From: Rheinheimera faecalis
Lineage (GTDB): Bacteria; Pseudomonadota; Gammaproteobacteria; Enterobacterales; Alteromonadaceae
Reading direction: 5' to 3'
Assembly: GCF_021290965.1 (NCBI RefSeq)
Contig: NZ_JAJOYT010000002.1
Span: 62,001 to 126,000, forward strand
Length of the DNA stretch: 64,000 nucleotides
The notes beneath the pieces are model-generated. The model ran no database searches and was not told where the DNA came from. It was given only the letters and a program-made list of their open reading frames with translations. The number at the start of each line of letters is the position of its first letter. Position 1 is the first letter of the stretch. Below, one piece after another: positions 25,976 through 35,035 of this stretch. Made by a program: the position numbers and the translations under genes.

Positions 25976-27003
25976 GTCCTATTTTGAGTGAACAAGAAAA
26001 GTTAAATACCAAAGAACAGGCAGAGCAGGAGCTGTATCTGCAGGCCGCCAGTTGGGTTGAAAAACTCGCCAGTGGTGAGCTGGACAGCCTGAGTAAAAGG
26101 CGGTTTAGCCATTGGCTGGATGCCGATCCAAGACACCCTGTGCTGCTGCGAACCATGGTCGAAACCTGGCAGGATCCGGCTCTCACTAAAGCTTTGTCCG
26201 CTTATCAGCCTTCACCCTTAAAACGTTGGCAGTTATCTCTTCCCCTGTTGCTTAAATTGAAGTGGCCTAAATTGCAGCTAGCTGGCGCTGCTATGGCATT
26301 CAGTTCTGCGCTGCTGGTGCTGCTTTATCTGGGCAACAGCAGCATGTTTTCTAGTCCTGCGCCTTACGAGCTTAAAACAGCCCAGACCAGCAGCATGCAA
26401 CAAGCTCTTGATGATGGCTCAGTGGTCGATATAGCGCCGGACAGTCAGCTCACTGTATTTTTTACTGGAGATAAACGTCAGGTACTGCAAGGTCAGGGCG
26501 CTGCTTATTTTGCTGTGGCCAAAGACAAACAACGGCCTTTTGAAGTGCGGCTGGATCAAGCCAGCGTTGTGGCTGTTGGCACCGAATTTAATATTGATCG
26601 CGACCCGGATCTGATTGATATCACAGTGTACGAAGGCGCTGTGCAGGTGCAGGCTAGCGCTGCTGGCCCAAGTCAGTTACTCAAAAGTGGCGAGCGAATT
26701 CGTATTCAGCAGAATAAATTATCCGAAGTGCAAAAAGTGGATTTGCAACAGTTAGTCGACTGGCGTTCTGGCTGGATTGAAATTGAAAATGAAACCTTAG
26801 CCTATTTGCTGCACAGGCTAAACCGGTCGGCTTTGGTGCCTGTCAGCGCCAGTGCTGAGGTGGCTGATTTGCGGGTGGCAGGTCGTTTTGAACTGGCCAA
26901 TACCCAACAAACCTTATCGGCTTTGACTGAAGCTTATGGCTTAACGCTGCAGCAAAACAGTAGCGGTATCCGGTTAAGCCGGTCACCCTCTCAGTCACAA
27001 TAA
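25972..27003 (+). CDS. FecR-family anti-sigma/signal transducer
   Basis: A 343-residue single-pass inner-membrane protein. The N-terminal cytoplasmic DUF4880-type helix (AASWVEKLASGELDSL, residues 25-40) binds the sigma factor. One membrane segment follows (about 101-121), then a periplasmic FecR domain with VVAVGTEFNIDRD and VTVYEGAVQVQ-like motifs and a short C-terminal receptor-binding domain. GTG is the start codon, overlapping the sigma gene stop by four bases. It should relay the state of the downstream receptor to the ECF sigma factor. Confidence 0.9.
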   Translation: MSPILSEQEKLNTKEQAEQELYLQAASWVEKLASGELDSLSKRRFSHWLDADPRHPVLLRTMVETWQDPALTKALSAYQPSPLKRWQLSLPLLLKLKWPKLQLAGAAMAFSSALLVLLYLGNSSMFSSPAPYELKTAQTSSMQQALDDGSVVDIAPDSQLTVFFTGDKRQVLQGQGAAYFAVAKDKQRPFEVRLDQASVVAVGTEFNIDRDPDLIDITVYEGAVQVQASAAGPSQLLKSGERIRIQQNKLSEVQKVDLQQLVDWRSGWIEIENETLAYLLHRLNRSALVPVSASAEVADLRVAGRFELANTQQTLSALTEAYGLTLQQNSSGIRLSRSPSQSQ

Positions 27004-27017
27004 AATGGGGGCGGGTT

Positions 27018-30017
27018 GTGTGGTTACGACCTGAACTCTGTCTGTTATTGCTTTTGTGCTGTTGCAAAAGCCTTTCTGTATGGGCTGCTGAAGCACAACA
27101 AAAGCAGTTGTATTCCCTGCCATCTCAGCCTTTATCTGCGGCCTTGCTGCAATTTGCCCGCACGGCAAATCAGCCATTATTGTACGATCCGGCTTTACTT
27201 GAAGGGCGACAAGCCCCGGCTCTTTATGGTGAATTCGAAGCTTCTGAAGCACTGAATCAGCTTTTAGCACAGCAGCCTTTACAAGCTATTCCGCGGGAAA
27301 AAGGCTGGTTGATTAAAGCCAAAGCTGTGGTAGAAAAACCAGCAGTGATTGCTGCCACTCCTGCCACTAAACCCCAAAAACTACCTGCAGCTATGGAAGT
27401 GATAGCTATACGTTCCACTGTAGTTGCAGAGCAGAATACTGTGACCAAAGCATTGTTGCCTCAGGCTAAAACACTCAAGCGCGAAGCCATGATTGCACAG
27501 GACTCGCTGGTTGCCGACGACATTACCGACTTTCCTGCGCTGAACTTAGCCAACTCTTTGCTGCGCTTGCCTGGCATTACTATTAACAGAGAGTGGGGCG
27601 AAGGCCGGCAAATTTCATTGCGGGGTTTAGGCCCGGATTTCACCCGGGTGCAAGTGAATAGTATGGAAGCCTTAGGCACCTCGTCTTCACCTATGGACGC
27701 GCGCGGCGCTGTGTCCAGAACCAGGGCTTTTGACTTTAATATTTTTGCCTCAGAGCTGTTTAATCAAATTGATGTGAAAAAGTCCTTTTCAGCCGAGCAG
27801 GAAGAGGGCGGTATAGCGGGCACTGTGAATTTACATACCGCCAAGCCTTTTGATTACGACGGACCCAAAGCCAGTATTTCGGCTCAGTTGGGTACCAACA
27901 GCAACAGCAACACCAACAGCTCAGATCCACGCTTTTCAGCGGTATTTTCTCAGCTCTGGTCAGATGTTGGCGCCCTGGTATCCATCACTCATAGCATTCG
28001 ATCTACCAATGAATACGGCAGCAATACCACGCGCTGGCGGCGCGAAACCGGTAAAGAAGCGGCCGACAGCAGCAATACTGAACTGCAAAATCTGTTGGAT
28101 TCAGGCGAGTTGTGGTTTCCACGTGGCCAGCGATTTTCTGTCTGGGAAAACGAACAAAACCGCTTAGGTATTACAACAGCGCTGCAATACAAACCCAATC
28201 AGGATTTCAGTCTGGTGTTGGATTGGATGTACGGTAAGCTGGAAAACCAGCTGGCTGAACATCATATGGCGGTGAAAGATAATAACCTGGTGAACTCTCT
28301 GATCTGGCGTGAAAGTGCTAAAGGTGACAAAGAAGTAGTCTATGCCAGCTACAAAAATGCCAGCTGGCGTAATGAAAGCCGTCAGGATTATAACGAGTCG
28401 GTGTTTGATCAAATCAGCCTGGCCGCAGACTGGACAGCCACAGCCGATCTGCAGATCCGTGCTATGTTGGGCCATAGTTCATCCGACTACAGCCAGCCGC
28501 TGTTGCAGAAGCTCAATATTGAAGCGAAGAAAAAAGCCGACATCATCACGGACTTCCGCCAGGACGCCTTTTATGGCCGCAGTTCTTCAACTGATTTTGA
28601 TGTCACTTCTATCGAAGGCTATACAGTCAAAGATCTGTTTTTCCAGTCGAACTTTATCTATTCCAGCTTTGATAATGCCAAGCTGGATTTTGATTACCAG
28701 CTCAGCGACAACAACGCGCTTAAATTTGGTGTTCACCATAAAAAATTCAGTAATTCAGGCTTTGAGCAAGAGGCCAGCGGTTTTCCGTATAACAACGCGA
28801 CACCAGAACATCAGAGCATTGTTAGCCTAAACCCAAGTCAGGTGCAGATTTATCGCGGCCATCCGGACCAAAGCTGGCTGGAAGGCAATATAGCTGCAGT
28901 GCAGAATTTTTATGGCCTGAGCGATTTTGCCTTAACGGCCGCCAATACGTTGAGTAGCACAGTGTACGATTTAGCGGAGCAAACCAATGCGCTGTATCTG
29001 TTGTATCACCACGACTCAGAGCTTGCAGGTTCGCCATTACGCTCGCGTTTTGGCTTACGTTTTTTCGACACCCAAATGAGCTCGCAAGGGGTGTCCTCTA
29101 TGCAGCCTGCCACTATCAATCGCAACTACTCAGGTTATTTGCCGAGTCTGGATCTGGCTTATGAACTGGCGCCAGATCTGATCTGGCGCGCTGGCCTGAG
29201 TAAAAATATCACCCGCCCATCCTTAGACGCCATGGCCTTTTCTGTTTATGTCAGTAAAACCTCCCTGGGTGAAACCGATATAGGCCAAATCTCCACAGGC
29301 AACCCAGAGCTGCAACCCTATGATTCTGATAACTTTGATATGGCGCTGGAGTGGTATTTTGAAAACGCAGGGCTGGCTTCAGTGGCTGTGTTTTACAAAG
29401 ACATCAACAATTTTATTCAGACCAAAACAGAGCAACGGCGTTACAGCGAGCTGGGGCTGCCCGCCGACTTATTACCTGATGGCAAAACGGTCAACGATAT
29501 TTTTAATGTCTCGTCACCACAAAACTCAGGCTCGTCCGGCATTCAGGGGTTTGAGCTGGCGCTGCAACGTGATTTAGATTTCCTGCCAGCGCCTTTCCAG
29601 CATTCAGGAGTGATAGCCAACTACACCTGGGCCGATGGCGACACCTTGTATCCGAATGTCGAAAACTCAGGCCAGGATCAGCTAAAAGCTTTACCAGGCT
29701 TATCGAAGCAAAGTTATAACCTGACCTTGTATTACGAAACCAAAGTTTGGGGCGCCCGTGTAGCTGCGGCTTATAGAGGCAAGTACATCACAACAGTTGA
29801 AAGTGGCTCTATCGACGATGATGAGCGAGGTTATCACGAGAGCACTAATCTCGATTTCTCAGCTTATTACCGGCTTAATGCCCATATAAAGCTAAACCTC
29901 GAGGCCCTTAACCTGACCAATCAACGTGACGAATTATACAGCGACTCCAGCGACAGAGCTTACAACAGCACCTACAGTGGCCGCACTTATATGCTTGGGG
30001 TGACGGCGGAGTTTTGA
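27018..30017 (+). CDS. TonB-dependent transducer with N-terminal STN domain
   Basis: A 999-residue outer-membrane receptor. A signal peptide (about 1-23) precedes a secretin/TonB N-terminal (STN) signalling domain (about 32-85) and a roughly 60-residue linker. The plug follows (GEGRQISLRGLGPDFTRVQV), then a large barrel ending in an aromatic residue. The STN domain lets it talk to the FecR protein encoded just upstream, completing a FecI-FecR-FecA type circuit. The barrel is of the TonB-Xanth-Caul type, often linked to carbohydrates or other large substrates rather than siderophores. The GTG start has a G-rich ribosome binding site. It is very similar to the receptor at 32152. Confidence 0.9.
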   Translation: MWLRPELCLLLLLCCCKSLSVWAAEAQQKQLYSLPSQPLSAALLQFARTANQPLLYDPALLEGRQAPALYGEFEASEALNQLLAQQPLQAIPREKGWLIKAKAVVEKPAVIAATPATKPQKLPAAMEVIAIRSTVVAEQNTVTKALLPQAKTLKREAMIAQDSLVADDITDFPALNLANSLLRLPGITINREWGEGRQISLRGLGPDFTRVQVNSMEALGTSSSPMDARGAVSRTRAFDFNIFASELFNQIDVKKSFSAEQEEGGIAGTVNLHTAKPFDYDGPKASISAQLGTNSNSNTNSSDPRFSAVFSQLWSDVGALVSITHSIRSTNEYGSNTTRWRRETGKEAADSSNTELQNLLDSGELWFPRGQRFSVWENEQNRLGITTALQYKPNQDFSLVLDWMYGKLENQLAEHHMAVKDNNLVNSLIWRESAKGDKEVVYASYKNASWRNESRQDYNESVFDQISLAADWTATADLQIRAMLGHSSSDYSQPLLQKLNIEAKKKADIITDFRQDAFYGRSSSTDFDVTSIEGYTVKDLFFQSNFIYSSFDNAKLDFDYQLSDNNALKFGVHHKKFSNSGFEQEASGFPYNNATPEHQSIVSLNPSQVQIYRGHPDQSWLEGNIAAVQNFYGLSDFALTAANTLSSTVYDLAEQTNALYLLYHHDSELAGSPLRSRFGLRFFDTQMSSQGVSSMQPATINRNYSGYLPSLDLAYELAPDLIWRAGLSKNITRPSLDAMAFSVYVSKTSLGETDIGQISTGNPELQPYDSDNFDMALEWYFENAGLASVAVFYKDINNFIQTKTEQRRYSELGLPADLLPDGKTVNDIFNVSSPQNSGSSGIQGFELALQRDLDFLPAPFQHSGVIANYTWADGDTLYPNVENSGQDQLKALPGLSKQSYNLTLYYETKVWGARVAAAYRGKYITTVESGSIDDDERGYHESTNLDFSAYYRLNAHIKLNLEALNLTNQRDELYSDSSDRAYNSTYSGRTYMLGVTAEF

Positions 30018-30156
30018 ACTTCAGTGGAACTTAGAGTTTTAATGCGATGGATATTATTGTGTCCAAAACCAGATAAATTGGACTGAAATGGACATCATAG
30101 TGTCTGTGGTGGGGCAGCTATGTAGCTCTAGCTTCATAGGGGTTTCGTACATGCTT

Positions 30157-30206
30157 GCTAGGTTGCACTTACCGCGAAATGTAGGGGCAGGGTTTATCCC
30201 TGCCCG
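30157..30206. repeat. Composite repeat: half REP hairpin joined to GGGCRGGG hairpin
   Basis: TAGGTTGCACTTACCGCGAA matches the left arm of the REP at 30638 but lacks its right arm. It runs into a perfect 8-bp hairpin, GGGCAGGG-TTTAT-CCCTGCCC (30185-30205). That second hairpin recurs at 60750-60770 and, inverted, at 61560-61580. Confidence 0.65.
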
Positions 30207-30238
30207 TCTTGCATCCAAACGAAATTAAAGCGGCAGCT

Positions 30239-30511
30239 TTAACTCGCTTCGGTATAAAAAGCTTCTACTTTACCTTTTAAAGTCATCAGTAAAGGCTGGC
30301 CACGACGGTCCAGCGCTTTGGCTGCTGCCACTTTCACCCAACCTTCGCTGATGCAATATTCTTCCACGTCAAAACGCTGTTTGCCATTCAAACGAATACC
30401 AACATCGTGTTCGAAAATTGCTGCTACATAGTGCGGGCTGCGTGGGTTGGTGCAAAGGCGATCCGGTAAATCCGGGCGTGCTGCTGTGTCTTGAGTGCTA
30501 GTGTCTGTCAT
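30239..30511 (-). CDS. DUF3297 family protein
   Basis: A 90-residue protein of the DUF3297 family, recognised by LPDRLCTNPRSPHYVAAIFEHD in its first half and the segment VEEYCISEGWVKVAA, followed by DRRGQPLLMTLKGKVEAFY. These short proteins are widespread in proteobacteria and their biochemical function is unknown. The length is normal for the family. It is flanked on both sides by hairpin repeats and converges on the receptor gene to its left. Confidence 0.88.
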   Translation of the reverse strand: MTDTSTQDTAARPDLPDRLCTNPRSPHYVAAIFEHDVGIRLNGKQRFDVEEYCISEGWVKVAAAKALDRRGQPLLMTLKGKVEAFYTEAS

Positions 30512-30637
30512 GGCTATGGCCTGTAATAAATAAAACGTGCGCCATTGTAGGCAAAGCCAGCAGTGGGCTCAAGAGCGGCGGTTAGAAACAAAGAAAAATG
30601 GAAGGTTTTGCCCTGAGACAGGTTCCATCGGGTCTGT

Positions 30638-30668
30638 AGGTTGCACTCGCCGCGAAGCGGCAGTGCAA
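30638..30668. repeat. REP-like hairpin, copy 2
   Basis: TTGCACT-C-GCCGC-GAA-GCGGC-AGTGCAA (30641-30668) repeats the layout of 12729-12758 with paired changes in both arms, including the same single unpaired C and 3-base loop. It is followed four bases later by a C homopolymer. Confidence 0.75.
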
Positions 30669-30672
30669 AAAT

Positions 30673-30685
30673 CCCCCCCCCCCCC
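30673..30685 (+). repeat. C13 homopolymer tract
   Basis: Thirteen consecutive C residues lie about 90 bases upstream of the FKBP gene start. Such tracts slip during replication and sequencing, so the exact length is unreliable. Confidence 0.8.
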
Positions 30686-30775
30686 ACAATCAACAATCCA
30701 ATTTCCCCCCATCTTTGACCAAAACCAACATTAACAATAAGATGGCTTTATCTAACTCAATTAACCGGACTCCCC

Positions 30776-31246
30776 ATGAAAATTGCTTTAATTATCCTAG
30801 TTATTGCCTGCATAGTTTTTTACTTCTACAACAACGCCAATAACCAAAAAGCCGCAGCGCTGAATCTGGAAAAAGGCAGTGCATTTTTAGCTGAAAACTC
30901 TAAAAAAGAGGGCGTAAAAACCACAGCTTCAGGCCTGCAGTATGAGGTTTTACAAAGTGGCAGCGGCGAAACCCACCCAACAGCCAGCAGTACAGTGCGG
31001 GTGCATTACCACGGCACGCTCACCGACGGCACTGTATTCGACTCTTCAGTCGAACGCGGCGAAACTATTTCTTTCCCGTTAAACCGTGTAATTCCTGGCT
31101 GGACCGAAGGCGTACAGCTGATGAAAGTGGGTGATAAATTCCGTTTTTATATCCCTTCCAATCTGGGCTACGGCAACCGCAGCGCGGGCAAAATCCCCGC
31201 AGGTTCAACCCTGATTTTTGATGTGGAATTATTTGAGATCCAATAA
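30776..31246 (+). CDS. FKBP-type peptidyl-prolyl cis-trans isomerase
   Basis: A 156-residue prolyl isomerase. An N-terminal hydrophobic segment (about 3-19) could be a membrane anchor or uncleaved signal. The FKBP domain (about 50-155) shows HYHGTLTDGTVFDSSVERG, VIPGWTEGVQLMKVGDK and YGNRSAGKIPAGSTLIFDVEL, the residues that line the proline pocket. It lacks the N-terminal dimerisation region of FkpA/Mip, so it is a short membrane-tethered FKBP. It is a single gene with its own terminator. Confidence 0.92.
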   Translation: MKIALIILVIACIVFYFYNNANNQKAAALNLEKGSAFLAENSKKEGVKTTASGLQYEVLQSGSGETHPTASSTVRVHYHGTLTDGTVFDSSVERGETISFPLNRVIPGWTEGVQLMKVGDKFRFYIPSNLGYGNRSAGKIPAGSTLIFDVELFEIQ

Positions 31247-31250
31247 GACA

Positions 31251-31275
31251 GTGGGGCAGATTTGCCTCACTTTTT
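31251..31275 (+). terminator. FKBP gene terminator
   Basis: The stem GTGGGGCA (31251-31258) pairs with TGCCTCAC (31263-31270) with one G-T pair. Five T residues follow and further T-rich sequence lies beyond. Confidence 0.8.
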
Positions 31276-31387
31276 AGTCTTTTCTCTTTGCTTTTTTTTG
31301 GTTATTTGGGGCGGGACAATGCCTAACTTTAAGTCTATCGGATTAAGCTATTAACGATAGAGCGCGGTTTTGTAAGAGGGAGTTTCT

Positions 31388-31915
31388 ATGTCCATTTTTT
31401 ATTATTTTACCTTGTTGGTCACGGTACCTTTGCTGCTATGGCCTTTACTTAAAAATAGGCATATTGCTTTTATATGGATTGGAACTTTTTTTGGTGCCAG
31501 TATTTTGTTCAGTATCGGGACGTATAAAAGTTGCTCAAGTGGCTGGGTCTCTCCAAGTATAGGCTCTCAAGGAGCTTGTTCACATCATGGTGGTGTTATA
31601 TCTAACATGAATGAATTTGGTTATACCTTGTGGGGTCTTTGTTTGATTTCTATTTTAGTTAAGGTTCTGTTGAACCAGACTAGAAATAATTCAGATAAAC
31701 AGATCCTAAATGGCGAGGAAACAACGAGTGAAGTGTTATCCGATAGAACCATTTCACCTCAATTGTCAGCTAATGCAGCAAAACTTCAAGATTACGAAAA
31801 GTATATTTTAGGGTGGCATCAAAATGGGCTATCAATTGATGAAATAGTAACGCATTTAAAATCTAAAGGAGTGCCTGTTTCACAGGAGTATATTCGGCAG
31901 TATCTAAAACTATAA
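31388..31915 (+). CDS. Hypothetical membrane protein with GACSHHGGV motif, AT-rich
   Basis: A 175-residue protein of unknown function. Two N-terminal hydrophobic segments (about 4-22 and 26-46) and a third (about 78-93) flank a loop with SCSSGWVSPSIGSQGACSHH followed by GGV. The GACSHHGGV box is known from DUF3761-like and other small accessory proteins. The last 40 residues (YEKYILGWHQNGLSIDEIV onward) look like a recombinase-type HTH or helical interaction domain. GC content is clearly lower than in the flanking genes (about 35% in the 60 bases from 31681), which suggests horizontal acquisition. The ORF begins with ATG after GAGGGAG. Confidence 0.7.
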   Translation: MSIFYYFTLLVTVPLLLWPLLKNRHIAFIWIGTFFGASILFSIGTYKSCSSGWVSPSIGSQGACSHHGGVISNMNEFGYTLWGLCLISILVKVLLNQTRNNSDKQILNGEETTSEVLSDRTISPQLSANAAKLQDYEKYILGWHQNGLSIDEIVTHLKSKGVPVSQEYIRQYLKL

Positions 31916-32151
31916 GGTCAGTAAATGTTGATAGAAATGAATAAGATAATCTTGAATTTCATTTTAAACATCCGATAGCCACATGGCTATCTTGACTAAA
32001 GACGCTTTACATCCCAACCCACTGTAAAAAAACCTTCATAAATTTCTCTGTCCATAAATCACTGCTCGTTGCTCTTTAGGGGGACTGCTGCGCATTTGCG
32101 CCTGGCAGATTTACTTAATCAGCTTAACTAACCAGGAATAATGGATTAATT

Positions 32152-34854
32152 ATGAAGACGAATCTCCGCAAGAGTCATCTGGCTTTGGCCGTGCTGGCTG
32201 CACTGCCGGCTTTTTACAGCCCTGTATTGCTGGCTCAATCTGCTACAGAAGCTAAAGCATCAGAAACAGAAGTGATTGAAGTCAAAGGCTTTCGCAGCTC
32301 TATTATCAAAGCCAAAGATCTGAAGCGTGAAGCCATGATCGCTCAGGATTCAATAGTGGCTGAAGATATTGCGGATTTCCCTGATCTGAACCTGGCCGAC
32401 TCACTGCAACGTGTGCCTGGTGTCACTATTACCCGTGAAGGTGGCGAAGGCCGGCAGATTTCTTTACGTGGTTTAGGCCCTGATTTTACCCGTGTGCAGG
32501 TCAACGGCATGGAAGCTTTGGGTACTTCGTCTTCGCCTATGGATGCGCGTGGTGGTGTGTCCCGTACCCGTGCTTTTGACTTTAATATTTTTGCCTCTGA
32601 GCTGTTTAACCAGATTGATGTGAAAAAATCCTTTTCTGCTGATCAGGAAGAAGGTGGCATAGCTGGTACTGTCAATTTACGTACAGCCAAACCTTTTGAT
32701 TACGACGGCGCTCAGGCTGCTGTTTCAGCTCAGGTCGGCACCAATACCAATACCGACAGCACAGATCCTCGTATAGCGGCTTTATTGTCTAATACCTGGT
32801 CAGATTTTGGTGCACTGGTGTCTGTAGCTTATAGCGACAGAGCAACCAATGAATACGGCACCAACACCACACGCTGGCGCCGTGAAGGTGGCAAAAAAGC
32901 TGCCGATGCCAGCAACACAGCCTTACAGGCCGAGTTGGATTCAGGTGAATTATGGTTCCCGCGTGGTCACCGTTATTCGGTCTGGGAAAATGATCAAAAC
33001 CGTTTAGGTATTACTGCAGCTTTGCAGTACAAACCAAGTTCAGACTTCAGCCTGGTGCTGGATTTAATGCACGGAAAACTGGAAAACGAACTGTCTGAAC
33101 ATCATATGGCGGTGAAAGATAACTCTGTGGTGAACGACTTGGTCTGGCGTGATAATAACGGCAATAAAGAAGTGATTTATGCCGATTATAAAAATGCGAC
33201 CTGGCGTAATGAAAACCGTCAGGATCGCAACGAGTCGGTATTAAATCAGGCTAGTTTAACCGCAGACTGGACTCTGACCGACGACTTAAAAATGAGCGCT
33301 ATGCTTGGTCACAGCTCTTCTGATTACGAGCAGCCGCGTGTGAATAAGCTCAATATCGAAGCCAGTAAAAAAGTGAATATTATTACTGACTTTACTCAGG
33401 ATGCCTTCTACGGTCACAGCTATTCACCAAGCTTTGATGTCACTGCTCTGGATGGCTACACGGTTAAAGATTTGTACTTTCAGTCGAACTTTATCTACTC
33501 CGACTTTGATAATGCCAAACTGGATTTTGACTACGGTTTAACCGACACTTCCAGCCTGAAATTTGGTGCCAACTATAAAAAGTTCACGAACACAGGTTTT
33601 GAGCGTGTCGCTCAGGATTTCCCAAGCAATAAAGCCACACCACAAAATCAGGGTGTAAAAACGCTGACGGCCGAACAGGTGCAACTGTTTAATGGTCACC
33701 CGGATAAGAGCTGGTTACAAGGTGATATGGCAGCTTTGCAGGCCTTTTATGGCCTGACCGATTTCACCCTAACAGATGCCTACACAGTGGAAAGTTCGGC
33801 TTATGATTTAGCCGAAGAAACTCAGGCTGCTTATCTGGTCTACGATACTGAATATGATGTGGCAGGTATGCCGCTGCGTGCCAATGTCGGCGTGCGTTAC
33901 TTCACCACAGAGCTGAGCTCAAAAGGTTTGTCGAAAGGCATTCCAACAGAGATGGTGCGCGATTATTCAGATTATCTGCCAAGCCTGAATATTGCGTATG
34001 AGTTTGCCGAAGATGTGATCTGGCGTACAGGCCTGAGCAAAAACATGACCCGTCCTTCGTTAGGCGCTATGGCGTTTTCGGCCAACGTTAGCCAAACCTC
34101 TTTGGGTGAAAATGATATAGGCCAGATTTCAGTGGGTAACCCACATCTGAAACCCTTTGAGTCGGATAACTTTGATACGGCGCTGGAATGGTATTTTGAA
34201 GATGTAGGTTTGTTGTCTGCGGCACTGTTTTACAAAGACATTGATAACTTTATCGTCACTGAAACCCAGCAGATTGTGTACAGTGAACTGGGTTTACCGG
34301 CTGAATTATTACCAAAAGGCAAAACGGTAAACGATATTTTTAACGTGTCGTCACCACAAAACTCAGATTCGTCCACCATCAAAGGTTTTGAACTGGCGAT
34401 GCAACGGGATCTGGATTTCCTGCCAGAGCCTTTTAATAACTTAGGTGTGATAGCCAACTACACCTGGGCAGACGGTAACACCTTATATCGTAACGTGGAA
34501 AACTCAGGTGAAGATCAAATCAAAGCCTTTCCTGGTTTATCCAAGCAAAGCTACAACTTCACGCTGTATTACGAAGCAGAACAATGGGGCGCCCGTGTTG
34601 CTGCAGCCTACCGCAGTGATTACATTACAGGCGTGGAAAGTGGCTCGATTGACGATGACGAACGTGGTTACCATGCCACAACCAACGTTGATTTCTCTGC
34701 ATTTTACCGCTTAAGTGACAGCGTCAAACTGAACCTGGAAGCGATAAACCTGACCAATGTACGGGATGAGTTGTATAGTGACTCCAGCGACAGGGCCTAT
34801 AACACCACCTTTAGTGGCAGGACTTATATGGCTGGGGTAACAGTGCAGTTCTAA
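32152..34854 (+). CDS. TonB-dependent receptor (paralogue without STN domain)
   Basis: A 900-residue outer-membrane receptor with a signal peptide (about 1-28), a TonB-box-like ETEVIEVKGF and the same plug and barrel type as the product of 27018-30017. Long stretches of the plug are nearly identical between the two (for example ARG-VSRTRAFDFNIFASELF). It lacks the STN domain, so it can transport but should not signal through FecR. It is followed by a PHP-domain lipoprotein gene that may process the same substrate. The two receptors are probably a duplicated pair. Confidence 0.92.
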   Translation: MKTNLRKSHLALAVLAALPAFYSPVLLAQSATEAKASETEVIEVKGFRSSIIKAKDLKREAMIAQDSIVAEDIADFPDLNLADSLQRVPGVTITREGGEGRQISLRGLGPDFTRVQVNGMEALGTSSSPMDARGGVSRTRAFDFNIFASELFNQIDVKKSFSADQEEGGIAGTVNLRTAKPFDYDGAQAAVSAQVGTNTNTDSTDPRIAALLSNTWSDFGALVSVAYSDRATNEYGTNTTRWRREGGKKAADASNTALQAELDSGELWFPRGHRYSVWENDQNRLGITAALQYKPSSDFSLVLDLMHGKLENELSEHHMAVKDNSVVNDLVWRDNNGNKEVIYADYKNATWRNENRQDRNESVLNQASLTADWTLTDDLKMSAMLGHSSSDYEQPRVNKLNIEASKKVNIITDFTQDAFYGHSYSPSFDVTALDGYTVKDLYFQSNFIYSDFDNAKLDFDYGLTDTSSLKFGANYKKFTNTGFERVAQDFPSNKATPQNQGVKTLTAEQVQLFNGHPDKSWLQGDMAALQAFYGLTDFTLTDAYTVESSAYDLAEETQAAYLVYDTEYDVAGMPLRANVGVRYFTTELSSKGLSKGIPTEMVRDYSDYLPSLNIAYEFAEDVIWRTGLSKNMTRPSLGAMAFSANVSQTSLGENDIGQISVGNPHLKPFESDNFDTALEWYFEDVGLLSAALFYKDIDNFIVTETQQIVYSELGLPAELLPKGKTVNDIFNVSSPQNSDSSTIKGFELAMQRDLDFLPEPFNNLGVIANYTWADGNTLYRNVENSGEDQIKAFPGLSKQSYNFTLYYEAEQWGARVAAAYRSDYITGVESGSIDDDERGYHATTNVDFSAFYRLSDSVKLNLEAINLTNVRDELYSDSSDRAYNTTFSGRTYMAGVTVQF

Positions 34855-34856
34855 TC

Positions 34857-34981
34857 ATACCCTCGAACTTGAAGCTGCAGCTTTGTTGACCGCTTGCTTT
34901 CGCCCCAGTCACATAGGTTAACTATGCTCCTGGGGTCTCAAGCACTTGTCGCCTCGCTGCAGCATCAATTACTTTGGGTAT
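34857..34981. repeat. Long-palindrome intergenic repeat, copy C
   Basis: This is the best preserved copy. Outer arms ATACCC (34857-34862) and GGGTAT (34976-34981), inner arms around GCTGCAGC, and a central hairpin CCCCAG-TCA-CATAG facing CTATG-CTC-CTGGGG (34903-34935) make almost the whole 125 bases self-complementary. It lies between the receptor and lipoprotein genes. Confidence 0.82.
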
Positions 34982-35035
34982 AGGTTTGTGACGGCAGGTC
35001 TTAGATTTTGCCTGACCCCTCAATAAGGATCCATT

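Noticed and set aside
30087-30230. Short ORF (about 46 codons) upstream of the DUF3297 gene
   Set aside because: It runs through two hairpin repeats, has no ribosome binding site and its composition is repeat-derived.
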